64,000 nucleotides of DNA from positions 930,001 to 994,000 of the forward strand of contig CAVVZI010000015.1 in assembly GCA_963752815.1 (NCBI GenBank), in the 5' to 3' direction. A model generated the notes under the pieces. That model searched no databases. It was not told the DNA's origin and worked only from the letters and a program-made list of their open reading frames with translations. Shown here in pieces: positions 54,822-63,891 of this stretch. The position numbers were made by a program, and so were the translations under genes. The stretch comes from Sva-07 sp963752815. Its GTDB lineage: Bacteria > Actinomycetota > Acidimicrobiia > Acidimicrobiales > Ilumatobacteraceae. Numbering within the stretch: position 1 is the stretch's first letter; the number at the start of each line of letters is the position of its first letter.

Positions 54822-55115
54822 ATGGTGGCGGCGATGTGCGGGTGCTTTCTCATCTTGGTCGGAGCGATGTTCCCGCGGACCGCGCTGGTCCTCCTCGAGC
54901 TGTTCACCAACTGGAACGACAAGGCCTTCGACAGCTTCTGGGTCGGGTTCATCGGGTTCCTGTTCCTGCCCTACACCACCCTGGCCTTCGTCCTCATGGA
55001 CAATTTGCTCGATCCGATCAACGGGTTCGGCTGGTTCGTCGTGGTCCTCGGGTTCCTCGCCGACGTCGCGAGTTACGGCGGCGCGGCCCAGAACCGCCGA
55101 CGCGTCGCCGCCTGA
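54822..55115 (+). CDS. Small membrane protein, hypothetical
   Basis: This is a 97-residue protein with three hydrophobic segments (MCGCFLILVGAMFPRTALVLLELF, FWVGFIGFLFLPYTTLAFVLM, FGWFVVVLGFLADVASYGG). A central NWNDKAFDSF loop and a LDPINGFG turn lie between them. An ATG at 54834 could also start it. Its pattern recurs as a small actinobacterial hypothetical, but no function is known. It lies between the divergent tmk gene and the convergent topA gene. Confidence 0.65.
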   Translation: MVAAMCGCFLILVGAMFPRTALVLLELFTNWNDKAFDSFWVGFIGFLFLPYTTLAFVLMDNLLDPINGFGWFVVVLGFLADVASYGGAAQNRRRVAA

Positions 55116-55128
55116 ACGACGCGGCCCA

Positions 55129-55248
55129 CCGTGAAGTGTGAGCCCTCCTGCCCGATTGCGACCGCTCCGCTCACACTTCGGCGGGTGATCCAGCGGCAAG
55201 CGTGAAGTGTGAGCGCTCGTGTCCGATTGCGACCGCTCCGCTCACACT
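55129..55248. repeat. R5 duplicated palindrome overlapping the topA stop
   Basis: Two near-identical copies (55129-55183 and 55200-55254, about 71 bp apart) begin GTGAAGTGTGAGC and end GCTCACACTTCGGCGGG. Each has perfect 11-bp arms GAAGTGTGAGC/GCTCACACTTC. The second copy contains the topA stop, so its last codons (GAA GTG TGA) are part of the repeat. It lies between convergent genes and could be a double terminator. Confidence 0.85.
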
Positions 55249-57983
55249 TCGGCGGGCGGTGCGACGGCGGCCGTTCGCTTCGCGGGCTTCTTGGCCGCCG
55301 ACTTCTTCGCCGCGGGGCGTTTCGTCGCGGCCTTCTTGGCCGGCTTCTTGCGCGCCGCCGCCGCCTTCTTCTTGGGCCCGCCGTTGGCGGCGATCGAATC
55401 ACGCCGGATCGCCAGCAGTTCGTACGCCCGCTGCTGCGTCATCGCTTCGAGCCGGTCACCCTTGCCGAGCGACGCGTTGGTCTCGCCGTCGGTGACGTAC
55501 ACCCCGAATTTGCCGTCCTTGGCCACGACGGCACGCTCGCTGACGGGGTCGGTACCGAACTCGCGCAGCGGGCCCTTGGCCGCCAGGTTGCCGCCACCGC
55601 GCTTGTAGACCTTCGGCTGGCTGAAGATCCGCAACGCGTCGTCGAGCGTGATCTGGAGGAGTTGGTCCTCCGAATCGATGTTGCGGTAGTCGCGCTCCTT
55701 CTGGACGTACGGTCCGTACCGGCCGTTGTTGGCCAGGATCGGAACGCCGTCTGCCGGATCGTCGCCGAGATGTCGGGGGAGCTGCAGGAGTGCCTCGGCC
55801 TCGTCCATCGTGATCCGCTCGAGGATCATCGTCTTGAACAGGCTCGACATCTTCGGCTTCTCGAGCCCGGGTGGCGGATCGTCGTGGTCGCCCCATTGCA
55901 CGTACGGGCCATACCGGCCGTTCTTGGCGTACACGGGATAGCCGTCGAGTTCGCCGATCGGCTCGTCGCTCTTCGGGGCGGCCAGCAGCTCGATCGCCTT
56001 GGCGACCGTCAGCTCGTCGGGGGTCAGGTCGTCGGGCACGCTCGCCGTGTCCTCGCCGCGCTTGACGTACGGCCCGTACTTGCCCGGCTTGACGACGATC
56101 AGCTCGCCGGCCTCGTCGAGCCCGAGTGGGAACGTGTTGATCTCGGCGGCGTCGATCTCGTCGAGGTTCTCCTCCACCAGGCGCTTCAGGCCACGGAGCG
56201 CGTCGTCGCCGGCGCCGGCCTCGGCAGCGATCGGCAGCGAGTCACCGTCACCGGTGTCGCCGAAGTAGAACCGCTTGAGCCACTGGTCCTTCGCCCGGTC
56301 GCCGCGGGCGATGGCGTCGAGGTCTTCGTCGATCGAAGCCGTGAAGTCGTAGTCGACGAGCGCGTCGAAGTGTTCCTCCAGCAGGCGGATGACGGCGAAC
56401 GCGGTCCACGTGGGGACCAGCGCCTGGCCCTTCTTCCACACGTAGCCGCGGTCCTGGATGGTCTGGATGATCGACGCCCAGGTCGACGGGCGACCGATGC
56501 CGAGTTCCTCGAGGCGCTTGACGAGGGAGGCCTCGGTGTAGCGGGCGGGGGGCGTGGTGGTGTGGCCCTCCGCCGTGATCGATTCGATCGGGACCACGTC
56601 GCCCGCCTTGAGCGGCGGCAGGAGCGCTTCCTGCTCGGTGTCACCGTCGGCGGCGACGTCGCGGGCCTCGCCCCGTGCCGCGTAGACGGCCCGGTATCCG
56701 GGGAAGGTGATCGTCGTGCCGGAGGCGGCGAACTCGCAGTCGGTGAGTTCACCGGTGGACCGGTCGACGGCCTCGGCGCCGAGGCGCACGCTCACCGTGA
56801 CGCCCGTCGCGTCGGCCATCTGCGACGCCAGCGTGCGCTGCCAGATCATCCGGTAGAGCGCGAGATCCTGACTGTTGAGCTCGCCGCTGACCTGCGGGGG
56901 AGTGCGGTACGGGGTGGTCGGGCGGATCGCCTCGTGGGCCTCCTGCGCGTTCTTCACCTTCGACGAATACTGCTTCGGCGATGGGCTCAGGTACTGCTGG
57001 CCGTACTGGCTCGTGACCGCTGCCCGAGTCGCCTGCATCGCCTCGTCGGAGAGCACGACGTTGTCGGTACGCATGTAGGTGATGTAGCCGCGTTCGTACA
57101 GGCCCTGCGCGACGCGCATCACCTGCGACGACGACATCCGCAGTTTGCGGCCGCCCTCCTGCTGCAGGGTCGAGGTCATGAACGGCGCCTTCGGCGACGA
57201 GCGGTACGGCTTCTCCTCGACGGAGCGGACCGTGAACGGCACTTCGGCGAGACCGTCGGCGAGCCCGCGGGCCCGGGCCTCGTCGAGCGCGACCGCTTTG
57301 GCCGACACGTTGCCGAGGTCGTCGAAGTCCTTGCCGGTCGCCACCTTGGTGCCGTTGACGCTGACGAGCTTGGTCGTGAAGCTCGGCGCGGTCGCGGTCA
57401 CCGCGTCGATGTCCCAGTAGTCGGCCGAGCGGAACGCGATCCGTTCGCGCTCACGCTGGACGATGAGGCGGACCGACGGACTCTGCACTCGGCCCGCCGA
57501 GAGGCCGCGGTTGACGCGGCGCCAGAGCACCGGCGACACCTCGTAGCCGTAGAGCCGGTCGAGGATCCGGCGTGTCTCGGCGGCGTCGACGAGGCCGTAG
57601 TCGAGCGAGCGCGGGTTGTTGACGGCGTGATCGATCGCCGACTTGGTGATCTCGTGGAACACCATCCGCTTCACCGGCACCTTGGGCTTGAGGTACTCGA
57701 GGAGGTGCCACGAGATGGCTTCGCCCTCGCGGTCTTCGTCGGTCGCGAGATAGAGCTCGGACGCGTCCTTCAGTGCCGCTCGCAGCTCCTTGATCACGGT
57801 CTTGCCGCGTTCGGTCAGCTCGTAGGTCGGCTTGAACCCGTTGTCGACATCGATGTTCAGACCCTTCGACGGCAGGTCGGCCACGTGGCCCACCGAGGCG
57901 CGCACGTCGTAGTCGTTACCGAGGAACTTCGACAGCGTCTTGGCTTTCGCTGGCGACTCCACCACGACGAGGGGCTTGGGCAT
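55242..57983 (-). CDS. topA: DNA topoisomerase I
   Basis: This 913-residue type IA topoisomerase relaxes negative supercoils. The Toprim start is LVVVESPAKAKTLSKFL, with DEDREGEAISWHL, the SAGRVQSPSVRLI region, and the catalytic-tyrosine motif YITYMRTDNVVLS. Zinc fingers are absent; instead four repeated YGPYVQ/YGPYVK-type modules (NGRYGPYVQW, GKYGPYVKRG and similar) fill the C-terminal region, as in actinobacterial TopA. The tail (from about 880) is a Lys/Ala-rich basic stretch typical of the group. Its 3' end lies in the R5 palindrome. Confidence 0.95.
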   Translation of the reverse strand: MPKPLVVVESPAKAKTLSKFLGNDYDVRASVGHVADLPSKGLNIDVDNGFKPTYELTERGKTVIKELRAALKDASELYLATDEDREGEAISWHLLEYLKPKVPVKRMVFHEITKSAIDHAVNNPRSLDYGLVDAAETRRILDRLYGYEVSPVLWRRVNRGLSAGRVQSPSVRLIVQRERERIAFRSADYWDIDAVTATAPSFTTKLVSVNGTKVATGKDFDDLGNVSAKAVALDEARARGLADGLAEVPFTVRSVEEKPYRSSPKAPFMTSTLQQEGGRKLRMSSSQVMRVAQGLYERGYITYMRTDNVVLSDEAMQATRAAVTSQYGQQYLSPSPKQYSSKVKNAQEAHEAIRPTTPYRTPPQVSGELNSQDLALYRMIWQRTLASQMADATGVTVSVRLGAEAVDRSTGELTDCEFAASGTTITFPGYRAVYAARGEARDVAADGDTEQEALLPPLKAGDVVPIESITAEGHTTTPPARYTEASLVKRLEELGIGRPSTWASIIQTIQDRGYVWKKGQALVPTWTAFAVIRLLEEHFDALVDYDFTASIDEDLDAIARGDRAKDQWLKRFYFGDTGDGDSLPIAAEAGAGDDALRGLKRLVEENLDEIDAAEINTFPLGLDEAGELIVVKPGKYGPYVKRGEDTASVPDDLTPDELTVAKAIELLAAPKSDEPIGELDGYPVYAKNGRYGPYVQWGDHDDPPPGLEKPKMSSLFKTMILERITMDEAEALLQLPRHLGDDPADGVPILANNGRYGPYVQKERDYRNIDSEDQLLQITLDDALRIFSQPKVYKRGGGNLAAKGPLREFGTDPVSERAVVAKDGKFGVYVTDGETNASLGKGDRLEAMTQQRAYELLAIRRDSIAANGGPKKKAAAARKKPAKKAATKRPAAKKSAAKKPAKRTAAVAPPAEV

Positions 57984-58100
57984 CGGTGCCTTTGGCTAGA
58001 GGACAGGGCTGGGTTTGTCAAGACGCAGTGTGCCGGAACTTCCCCGCGATCCGCATTCGCGCCCGATCGACCAAGCCCCCGTCATCGTCCGATCCGCCCA

Positions 58101-58218
58101 GCGATGAGCCAACCGCCCACCCCTCGGTCTGTTCGCTCATCGCACGTTCGGTGGCGCTCCTACCGGTGAGCCAACCGCCCACCCCCTCTCGATCGTGGGG
58201 GTCCGTTCGCTCATCGCA
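58101..58218. repeat. R6 duplicated palindrome between topA and rsgA
   Basis: Copy 1 (58101-58143) starts GCGATGAGCC and ends GCTCATCGC, perfect 9-bp arms. Copy 2 (58165-58218) starts GGTGAGCC and ends GCTCATCGCA. Both share GAGCCAACCGCCCACCCC and GTTCGCTCATCGCA. The pair fills the divergent gap between topA and rsgA, 17 bp before the rsgA ATG, so it could be a paired operator and not only a terminator. Confidence 0.8.
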
Positions 58219-58234
58219 GGTACGGTGCGGGGCG

Positions 58235-59293
58235 ATGCAGACGCCGTCGGCAGAGCTCGGGTGGGCGGATGATTTCGACGCGTCGTGGGTGGCCGTCGGA
58301 TCGCCCGGCACGCCGGGCCGGGTCTCCCGTCTGGATCGTGGGTGGAGCACCGTGATCCGGTCGATGGCCGAGGCGCGCGGCACGTCGGAACCGCTGCGGG
58401 TGCGCAACATCGGCGCCGACGTGGCGGTCGGCGACTGGGTCGTGCCGTCCGACGACGGCGAGCGTGTCGAGCACGTCCTCGAGCGGCGCAGTGCGTTCAC
58501 TCGTCGCGCGTCGTTCGACGGCATGCGGGCGGTGTCACACACCCTCGCCGCGAACATCGACGTGGTCTTCCTGATCCACGCCCTCGGATCGCCGCCGAGC
58601 CCCCGCCGCCTCGAACGTGAGCTCGTCTTGGCCTACGACTCTGGCGCCGAACCGGTCGTCGTGCTCACCAAGACCGATCTCGTGCCCGACTCGCTCGCCG
58701 CTCGCGGTGCGCTCGTCGACGTTGCCCTCGGTGTGCCGGTATTGCTGGCGAGCGGCATTTCCGGCGACGGCCTCGAGGCGATCAGGTCGTACGCGGCGGG
58801 CAATCGGACGCTGACGTTCCTCGGCGCCAGTGGCGTCGGCAAGTCGACGCTCGTCAATGCGCTGCTCGGCAACGAGCGCCAAGCGACGTCCGCGGTCCGC
58901 GAGGGCGACCAGCGTGGACGTCATACGACGGTCGCCGCCGAACTCGTGCCGTTGCGCGGTGAGGGATGGCTGATCGACACGCCTGGTGTGAGAGCCCTCA
59001 GTCTGTGGTTGTCCGGCAACGGCATCGAGCGCGCCTTCGCCGATGTGTTCGACCTGATGGACAGCTGCAAATTCCGCGATTGCAAGCACGATCAGGAGCC
59101 GGGTTGCGCGGTGCAGGCGGCGATCGCCGATGGACGCCTCGACCCGGTGCGGTTGCTCAGCCTGGAGCGGCTCGTCGAGGAGGAAGCCGCGCTCGAGGAA
59201 GAGCAGCGGGCCCGGGACAAGATCGCCGACAAGCGCTCCGGCGGTCGGACCCGAGCGCCGGAGCAGAGCGAGTTCGACGAGTCCGACGAGTGA
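58235..59293 (+). CDS. rsgA: Small ribosomal subunit biogenesis GTPase RsgA
   Basis: This is 352 residues from the ATG at 58235. It is a circularly permuted GTPase: the G4 motif LTKTDL comes before G1 GASGVGKSTLVNALLG and G3 DTPGVRAL. An OB-fold lies at the N-terminus (VGDWVVPSDDG). The zinc-binding motif is CKFRDCKHDQEPGC. RsgA helps mature the 30S subunit late in assembly. Its tail is acidic and basic in alternation and likely disordered. Confidence 0.92.
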   Translation: MQTPSAELGWADDFDASWVAVGSPGTPGRVSRLDRGWSTVIRSMAEARGTSEPLRVRNIGADVAVGDWVVPSDDGERVEHVLERRSAFTRRASFDGMRAVSHTLAANIDVVFLIHALGSPPSPRRLERELVLAYDSGAEPVVVLTKTDLVPDSLAARGALVDVALGVPVLLASGISGDGLEAIRSYAAGNRTLTFLGASGVGKSTLVNALLGNERQATSAVREGDQRGRHTTVAAELVPLRGEGWLIDTPGVRALSLWLSGNGIERAFADVFDLMDSCKFRDCKHDQEPGCAVQAAIADGRLDPVRLLSLERLVEEEAALEEEQRARDKIADKRSGGRTRAPEQSEFDESDE

Positions 59294-59320
59294 CCGCGTG
59301 GCCGCGAGGCCGAGGGCGGG

Positions 59321-59683
59321 TCAGTCGAGCGTCCAGCCCGGCGCCGAGCGGATCCAGAACTTCGCGTCGGTGACCGCGGCGATCGGCAGCGGTCCGTAGA
59401 TGTGCGGGAACAGCTCCGTGCTGTCGACGGTCGGTGGCTCGAAGCGGATCGGCGATCCCACCTTGGCCGGGTCGATCGTGAGCAGCACGAGTTGGTCGAC
59501 GTCGGCATAGAACCGGTTGGCGGTCGACTCCACCTGATCGCGTGTCGAGCAATGGATGAAGCCGACGTCGTCGATGCTCAGCCCCCGGGTCGACATCCGG
59601 TAGTCGCCCGTCGTGTAGGCGGCCGCCCAGTCGTCGGGCAGGGCCAGATGATGGATCGGCGCATCGTCGTCGGGGGTGCTCAT
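59321..59683 (-). CDS. DUF952 family protein
   Basis: This is 120 residues from the ATG at 59683. The signatures HHLALPDDWAAAY, GFIHCSTRDQV, LVLLTIDPAKVGSPIRFE and FPHIYGPLPIAAV fit the DUF952 family, whose fold resembles ADP-ribosyltransferase-like domains. No catalytic role is established. It follows the Tad genes on the same strand by 53 bp and may be transcribed with them, though its function is probably unrelated. Confidence 0.85.
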   Translation of the reverse strand: MSTPDDDAPIHHLALPDDWAAAYTTGDYRMSTRGLSIDDVGFIHCSTRDQVESTANRFYADVDQLVLLTIDPAKVGSPIRFEPPTVDSTELFPHIYGPLPIAAVTDAKFWIRSAPGWTLD

Positions 59684-59736
59684 CTCGACATCTTGCCGTC
59701 GGCGCGCGGCGATGCGGCGGCGGTGATGCGGCGCGG

Positions 59737-60112
59737 TCACGGCGGCTCGAGGACCATCGTGACGCTCGCCCGGTGCGTGATCGGGCCGATGAACCGGCCG
59801 ATGATCGCGACGTCGGTCGGGTCGACGTACGTGACCGACACGGTGACGGAGGTGCCGTCGGACGATGCGCGTACCTCGATCGGCAGGTCGACAGCGCGAC
59901 GCGCCGCGGCGGTCGCGGCGCCCGTCGATGTCGGTGGTGACCGCGGCCGCTCGAGCGCCTTCGCGAGCGGCGAGCTCGACGGCGATCTCGTCGCGCATCG
60001 CCACGGCCACCTGGACGATCGCCAACATCGCCACGACGACGATGGGCAGCGCCATGGCGAACTCGACGGCGGCTTGACCGTCGTCGCCGCAAGCACGTCG
60101 GGTGCGAGGCAC
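59737..60112 (-). CDS. TadE-like pseudopilin (frameshifted)
   Basis: This is about 124 residues after removing one extra base near 59926. The N-terminal CGDDGQAAVEFAMALPIVVVAML carries the prepilin-like hydrophobic helix with E5-type glutamate. The C-terminal part (VRASSDGTSVTVSVTYVDPTDV) is the extracellular beta domain of TadE proteins. It is thought to be a minor pseudopilin of the Tad pilus. It starts 8 bp past the Flp-like gene. Confidence 0.75.
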
Positions 60113-60120
60113 GTTCCGAT

Positions 60121-60378
60121 TCAGACGCGGTCGATCGCGCTGTCGATCACCTTGTTGAACAGGCGGGCGATGCGTTCGGCGCCGCCGCCCGCGGTGGCCC
60201 AGGCGACCACGAGCAGACCGACGAGCGCCGCGGCGAGCAGGACGAGCGCGTACTCGGTCGTGGCCTGACCGTCGTCGCCGAACCGACGGGCGCGGGCCCG
60301 GCCCGAGAGGTGCCGGTCGACCGTGTCGGTCGCGGCGACGTGCAGACGGACGAACATGTTGAGCAGGGCAAGTGCCAT
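60121..60378 (-). CDS. DUF4244 Flp-type pilin component
   Basis: This is an 85-residue protein. The DDGQATTEYALVLLAAALVGLLVVAW segment matches the DUF4244/Flp pilin core of actinobacterial Tad loci: GQ-x-TEYA with the glutamate that guides assembly. A 45-residue N-terminal leader with basic residues precedes it. Probably the major pilin. It is in the operon of tadA-B-C. Confidence 0.82.
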   Translation of the reverse strand: MALALLNMFVRLHVAATDTVDRHLSGRARARRFGDDGQATTEYALVLLAAALVGLLVVAWATAGGGAERIARLFNKVIDSAIDRV

Positions 60379-60463
60379 GGGAGGCTCCTCGGGTCGGGAT
60401 CGGCGCGGCGCCGGCTTCGGGTGGTGGGTCGCGATCGCGACCGAGGGTCCGGCAGGTCCCGGA

Positions 60464-61211
60464 TCAGAGGTCGAGGCTGAGCGACGAGAGTGCGGCGATC
60501 AACGCGGGCGCGATCGCGAGCAGGACGAAGGAGGGGAGGGTGCAGATCACGAGCGGGAACGACAGCCGCACCGGGAGACGCCGCGCGTCCGCTTCGTCGA
60601 GGCGCCGGCGCGTCGCCCGCACGTCGGCGGCGAGCGATTCGAGCACTGGGCCGATCGGCACGCCGTATCGATCGGCGCCGGCGATCAGGTCGGCAAATGC
60701 CACCATCCCGACACCGAGACATTCCGGCAGAGCCTGCACCGCCTGGGCGAACGGCTCGCCGCGGTCGAGGCGGTGAACGACGGCTTCGAATCCACCGCGC
60801 ACCTCGATCGGCACCGTGCGCGGCGAGTTCGCGAACCGCCTGGACCGGGCTGAGCCCGGCGTGGATCGTGAGGATGAACATCTCGATCGCGTCGGGCAGG
60901 GCGCGGCCGACGCGGCTCGCCCGGCGCCTCGTTGCGAGAACCGGGCGGAACCGACGGGCCGCCCACCACGACGCGAGCACGGCGCCGGCGATGAAAGGCC
61001 CGCCGAAGGCGAGCGCGGCGACGCCGATGAACACGGCCGTACCCCGGCGCCAACCTCGGTGCGAACCCAGGCGCCGTGGAGCGCGGGAGGGGGTTTGATC
61101 CGAGACGAGCTCGCGCACCCGTATGTCCGGCCGCGACGGCAGTGTGCGGCGCACGGCGACGCCGATGGTCAGCACCGCTCCGACAACGAGCGCGATCGGC
61201 CACGCGGTCAC
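60464..61211 (-). CDS. tadC: TadC-like platform protein (frameshifted)
   Basis: This is about 248 residues after removing one extra base near 60818-60821. Type II secretion F domain features are seen: FILTIHAGLSPVQAVRELA, GGFEAVVHRLDRGEPFAQAVQAL, RYGVPIGPVLESLAADVRATRRRLDEADARRLPVRL, and the closing hydrophobic helix FVLLAIAPALIAAL. The GTG at 61211 overlaps the tadB stop (GTGA). It is one of the two inner-membrane platform proteins of the Tad pilus. Confidence 0.8.
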
Positions 61212-61930
61212 GGCCGGCGACCGATCGTGTGTCGCATCCACAGCCAGCCGGTGGCGTTGAGGGCCAGCCCGGCCGTCACGCAGGTCGCACCGATCGGCTC
61301 GACCACGACCGCTCGCACATCCGGATCGGTCGTCACGAGCAGACCGAGCATGCCGACCGGGATCACGGTCAGGACGTGCGCCGACAGCCGCGCCTGCGCG
61401 CTGTGCGACAGCCGCTCCGCGTCGTCGACCGCGCGGAGGCGCAATGCGGCCGCCGCTCGATGGAGGGGCGCTGCCGACGCTCCGCCGAGCCTGGCCGAGA
61501 CGGCGATCACGGAGCAGGCCGTGGCGAGATGCCGGTTGCCGCGAAGCGACGGATCGCCGCTGTCGATGTTCGCCACGGCGTCGGCCACCGGGCGCCCTCG
61601 TTCGATCGCGAGGCGAATCGGCGCGGTCGCGTCGCGCACCACCTCGTCGCCGGGCACGGACTCGGTGAGCGCCTGGCTCAGCGAGGTGCCTGACCGCACG
61701 CGCCGCGCGACGTCGTCGCACCAACCCGCGACCTCGGCGGGACGGATCTGCGGACGGGATCGGAACCGGGCGACGTGGCGTGCGACCACGTCGCGTCGGG
61801 AACCAGCGGCGGGACGAACGGTCGCGGCGGGTGGATCGACCACGCGTGCCCGCGGTCGTCGGCGGGCACCCGCGCCGACGGCCAGCACGGTCGCGGCGAC
61901 CAACGCGAGGGCGAGCAGTTCGTGGTTCAA
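61208..61930 (-). CDS. tadB: TadB-like platform protein
   Basis: This is about 240 residues from a TTG at 61930 that overlaps the tadA stop (TTGA). The type II secretion F domain includes DDVARRVRSGTSLSQALTESV, ERGRPVADAVANI, and the hydrophobic C-terminus VLTVIPVGMLGLLVTTD. The N-terminal LALALVAATVLAVGAG helix anchors it. It forms a membrane platform with TadC. Confidence 0.8.
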   Translation of the reverse strand: MNHELLALALVAATVLAVGAGARRRPRARVVDPPAATVRPAAGSRRDVVARHVARFRSRPQIRPAEVAGWCDDVARRVRSGTSLSQALTESVPGDEVVRDATAPIRLAIERGRPVADAVANIDSGDPSLRGNRHLATACSVIAVSARLGGASAAPLHRAAAALRLRAVDDAERLSHSAQARLSAHVLTVIPVGMLGLLVTTDPDVRAVVVEPIGATCVTAGLALNATGWLWMRHTIGRRP

Positions 61931-63075
61931 CGCACGCGCCGCCTGGTGAGCGCGGCGACGATGTCGAGCCGACCACTGGGCCCGGATGTCGCGAGGGGCC
62001 GCACGGTCGGTCGCCCGGCGGCCTCGGATGCGGGCGCGACGACCACCTCGCTGATCTCGGCGATCGAACGCCGCCGCGTCAGCGCGTTGCGTTCGACGTG
62101 GACGACGACGTCGATCGATCGTTGCAGCTGCTGGCGGATCGCCGCCAACGGCCAGGTCGGCGCCGCTTGGAGCACCAGGGTCTCGAGGCGGTACAGGGCG
62201 TCGAGCGGGCTGTTGGCATGACATGTCGACATCGATCCGTCGTGTCCGGTGTTCATCGCCTGGACCAGCGCCAGCACTTCGTCACCGCGCACTTCGCCCA
62301 CGACGATCCGGTCGGGTCGCAGCCGGAGGGCAGCGCGCACGAGATCGGCAAGGGTCACCGGCGGCGGGCCGTCGGCGAGCACGGGCCGCGCCTCGAAACG
62401 AACGGCCTGTCCGTGCCCGAACGCCAGCTCACAGGTGTCCTCGACCACGAGGACGCGTTCGTCGGCCGCGGTGTCGGACAACAGTGCCGACAGGAGCGAG
62501 GTCTTGCCGGACGACGTGGCGCCGGAGACCACCACGTTGCAACGCGCCGCGACGATCTCGCGGAGCAGGGCCTCGCCGTCCGCATCGGTGAATTCGTCGA
62601 TCGCCCTGACCTCGGTCGGGAAGCGCCGGATCGAGAGGACGGCACCGTCGACCGCGACCGGTGGGAGGACCGCACAGACCCGCGACCCATCGGCGAGTCG
62701 AGCGTCGACGATCGGTGCGGTGCGGTCGACGCGCCGGCCGATCGGTGCGAGGATCCGCTCGAGGAGATGCTCGACGCGGTGCCCGTGCAGGTGTCCCGCC
62801 GAGGTCAATGTGCCGCCGCGGTCGACCCAGATCTCGCAGCCGGCGTTGACGAGCACCTCGTCGACCGTCGGGTCGCGAAGCAGCACGTCGAGGTCGCCGA
62901 GCCCGACGAGACGGGCCACGGCATGCTGCGCGAGTCGCCGTTGATCGTCGCGCGAGTGGAGCGGAAAGGCCTGCCGGATCTCGGACTCGACGATCGCGGC
63001 CACGTCACCGGCGCACGCCGCGGCGCGGGCGCAGACCTGTTCGAGCACCGCGTCGTCTCGCTCATGCCCGATCAT
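61927..63075 (-). CDS. tadA: Tad secretion ATPase TadA/CpaF
   Basis: This is a 382-residue type II/IV secretion ATPase that powers pilus assembly. Walker A is VSGATSSGKTSLLSAL. The Asp box is VLVVEDTCEL, Walker B RPDRIVVGEVRGDE, and the His box GHDGSMSTCHANS. The N-terminal region PTVDEVLVNAGCEIWVDRGG is typical of CpaF. The ATG at 63075 starts 5 bp after the tadZ stop. Confidence 0.93.
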   Translation of the reverse strand: MIGHERDDAVLEQVCARAAACAGDVAAIVESEIRQAFPLHSRDDQRRLAQHAVARLVGLGDLDVLLRDPTVDEVLVNAGCEIWVDRGGTLTSAGHLHGHRVEHLLERILAPIGRRVDRTAPIVDARLADGSRVCAVLPPVAVDGAVLSIRRFPTEVRAIDEFTDADGEALLREIVAARCNVVVSGATSSGKTSLLSALLSDTAADERVLVVEDTCELAFGHGQAVRFEARPVLADGPPPVTLADLVRAALRLRPDRIVVGEVRGDEVLALVQAMNTGHDGSMSTCHANSPLDALYRLETLVLQAAPTWPLAAIRQQLQRSIDVVVHVERNALTRRRSIAEISEVVVAPASEAAGRPTVRPLATSGPSGRLDIVAALTRRRVR

Positions 63076-63080
63076 CGGTG

Positions 63081-63743
63081 TCACGCAGCCACCCCCCGGA
63101 GTTCCCGTCCGATGGCCCAGGGGAGCCGGGCGGCCAGCAGCCCGGAGTTGACGGCGCGAGCGATCGCCGGGTCGACGCTCACCCTGGCGACCACCGGCGC
63201 ACCGAGACAGCGTTCGACGGCGCGGGACTTGATCGAGGCCCCGGGTTCCTCGACGAGGATCACACCGGTCGGTCGCACCGTCGAACGCGTCGCCCGCCGC
63301 AATGACAGGTAGCAGGGTCGGGTCACCAGCAACACCTGGTCGGCGACTGCGACCATGGCGTCGTGTGGTGTCGCGGTGCCGCCGTCGACGAAGACCTCGA
63401 TCCCATCGTCGTGTTGCCGCCGCAGCCAGTGCGCGAACTCGCCCCATCTGGCCTCGTCGGTGGGGCCTCGGGCGTGTTCGTCGTGGGAGCGACGCCGCGT
63501 CAGCAGACTCGTGGTCGCGTCGACGTCGACGACGAGTTCGCCGAGATGATCGGCAGGCGCCGCTGAACGCAGCCAGTCGTCGATGCCCGGGCGATCACTC
63601 TCGGCAAGCCCGAGTACCGCAGGAAGATCACCGTCGAGGTCGACGAGCAACGAGTGGCGCCGGAGGCCGAGCGCGAGAGCGGCCGTGACGACCGTGGTTC
63701 CGCTGCCACCTTTGGCAGCCCAGCAGAGTGTGACCATGACCAT
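63081..63743 (-). CDS. TadZ/CpaE-like ParA-type ATPase
   Basis: This is 220 residues from the ATG at 63743. A deviant Walker A WAAKGGSGTTVVTAALAL places it in the MinD/ParA superfamily, in the CpaE/TadZ group that positions Tad pili at a cell pole. LLVDLDGDLPAVLGL is the Walker A' type region, and VFVDGGTATPHDAMVAVADQVLLVTRP fits the Walker B side. The next gene, tadA, is 5 bp away. The 148 bp to the tRNA gene hold the likely tad promoter. Confidence 0.85.
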   Translation of the reverse strand: MVMVTLCWAAKGGSGTTVVTAALALGLRRHSLLVDLDGDLPAVLGLAESDRPGIDDWLRSAAPADHLGELVVDVDATTSLLTRRRSHDEHARGPTDEARWGEFAHWLRRQHDDGIEVFVDGGTATPHDAMVAVADQVLLVTRPCYLSLRRATRSTVRPTGVILVEEPGASIKSRAVERCLGAPVVARVSVDPAIARAVNSGLLAARLPWAIGRELRGVAA

Positions 63744-63891
63744 GCTCCCAGTGCCCGGAGGCGGAGGGCGGATACATGGGGAAGTCGGTGAGGCGAGAGT
63801 ATCGACCGCGCGACACGGACCCAACCCGCGACCGTTCCGCTGCCGTGCACTCTGGTTGACGCCGGTAGTGTCAGCGGCGCCTTGTCGTCAT

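Noticed and set aside
55209..58169. A 986-codon open frame on the plus strand
   Set aside because: It is antisense to topA, is extremely rich in Arg, His and Val without motifs, and is a codon-bias shadow.
32052..61211. The repeated +1 breaks as programmed frameshifting
   Set aside because: The sites share no slippery sequence, internal Shine-Dalgarno or rare-codon context, and the genes are unrelated. Error or mutation fits better.
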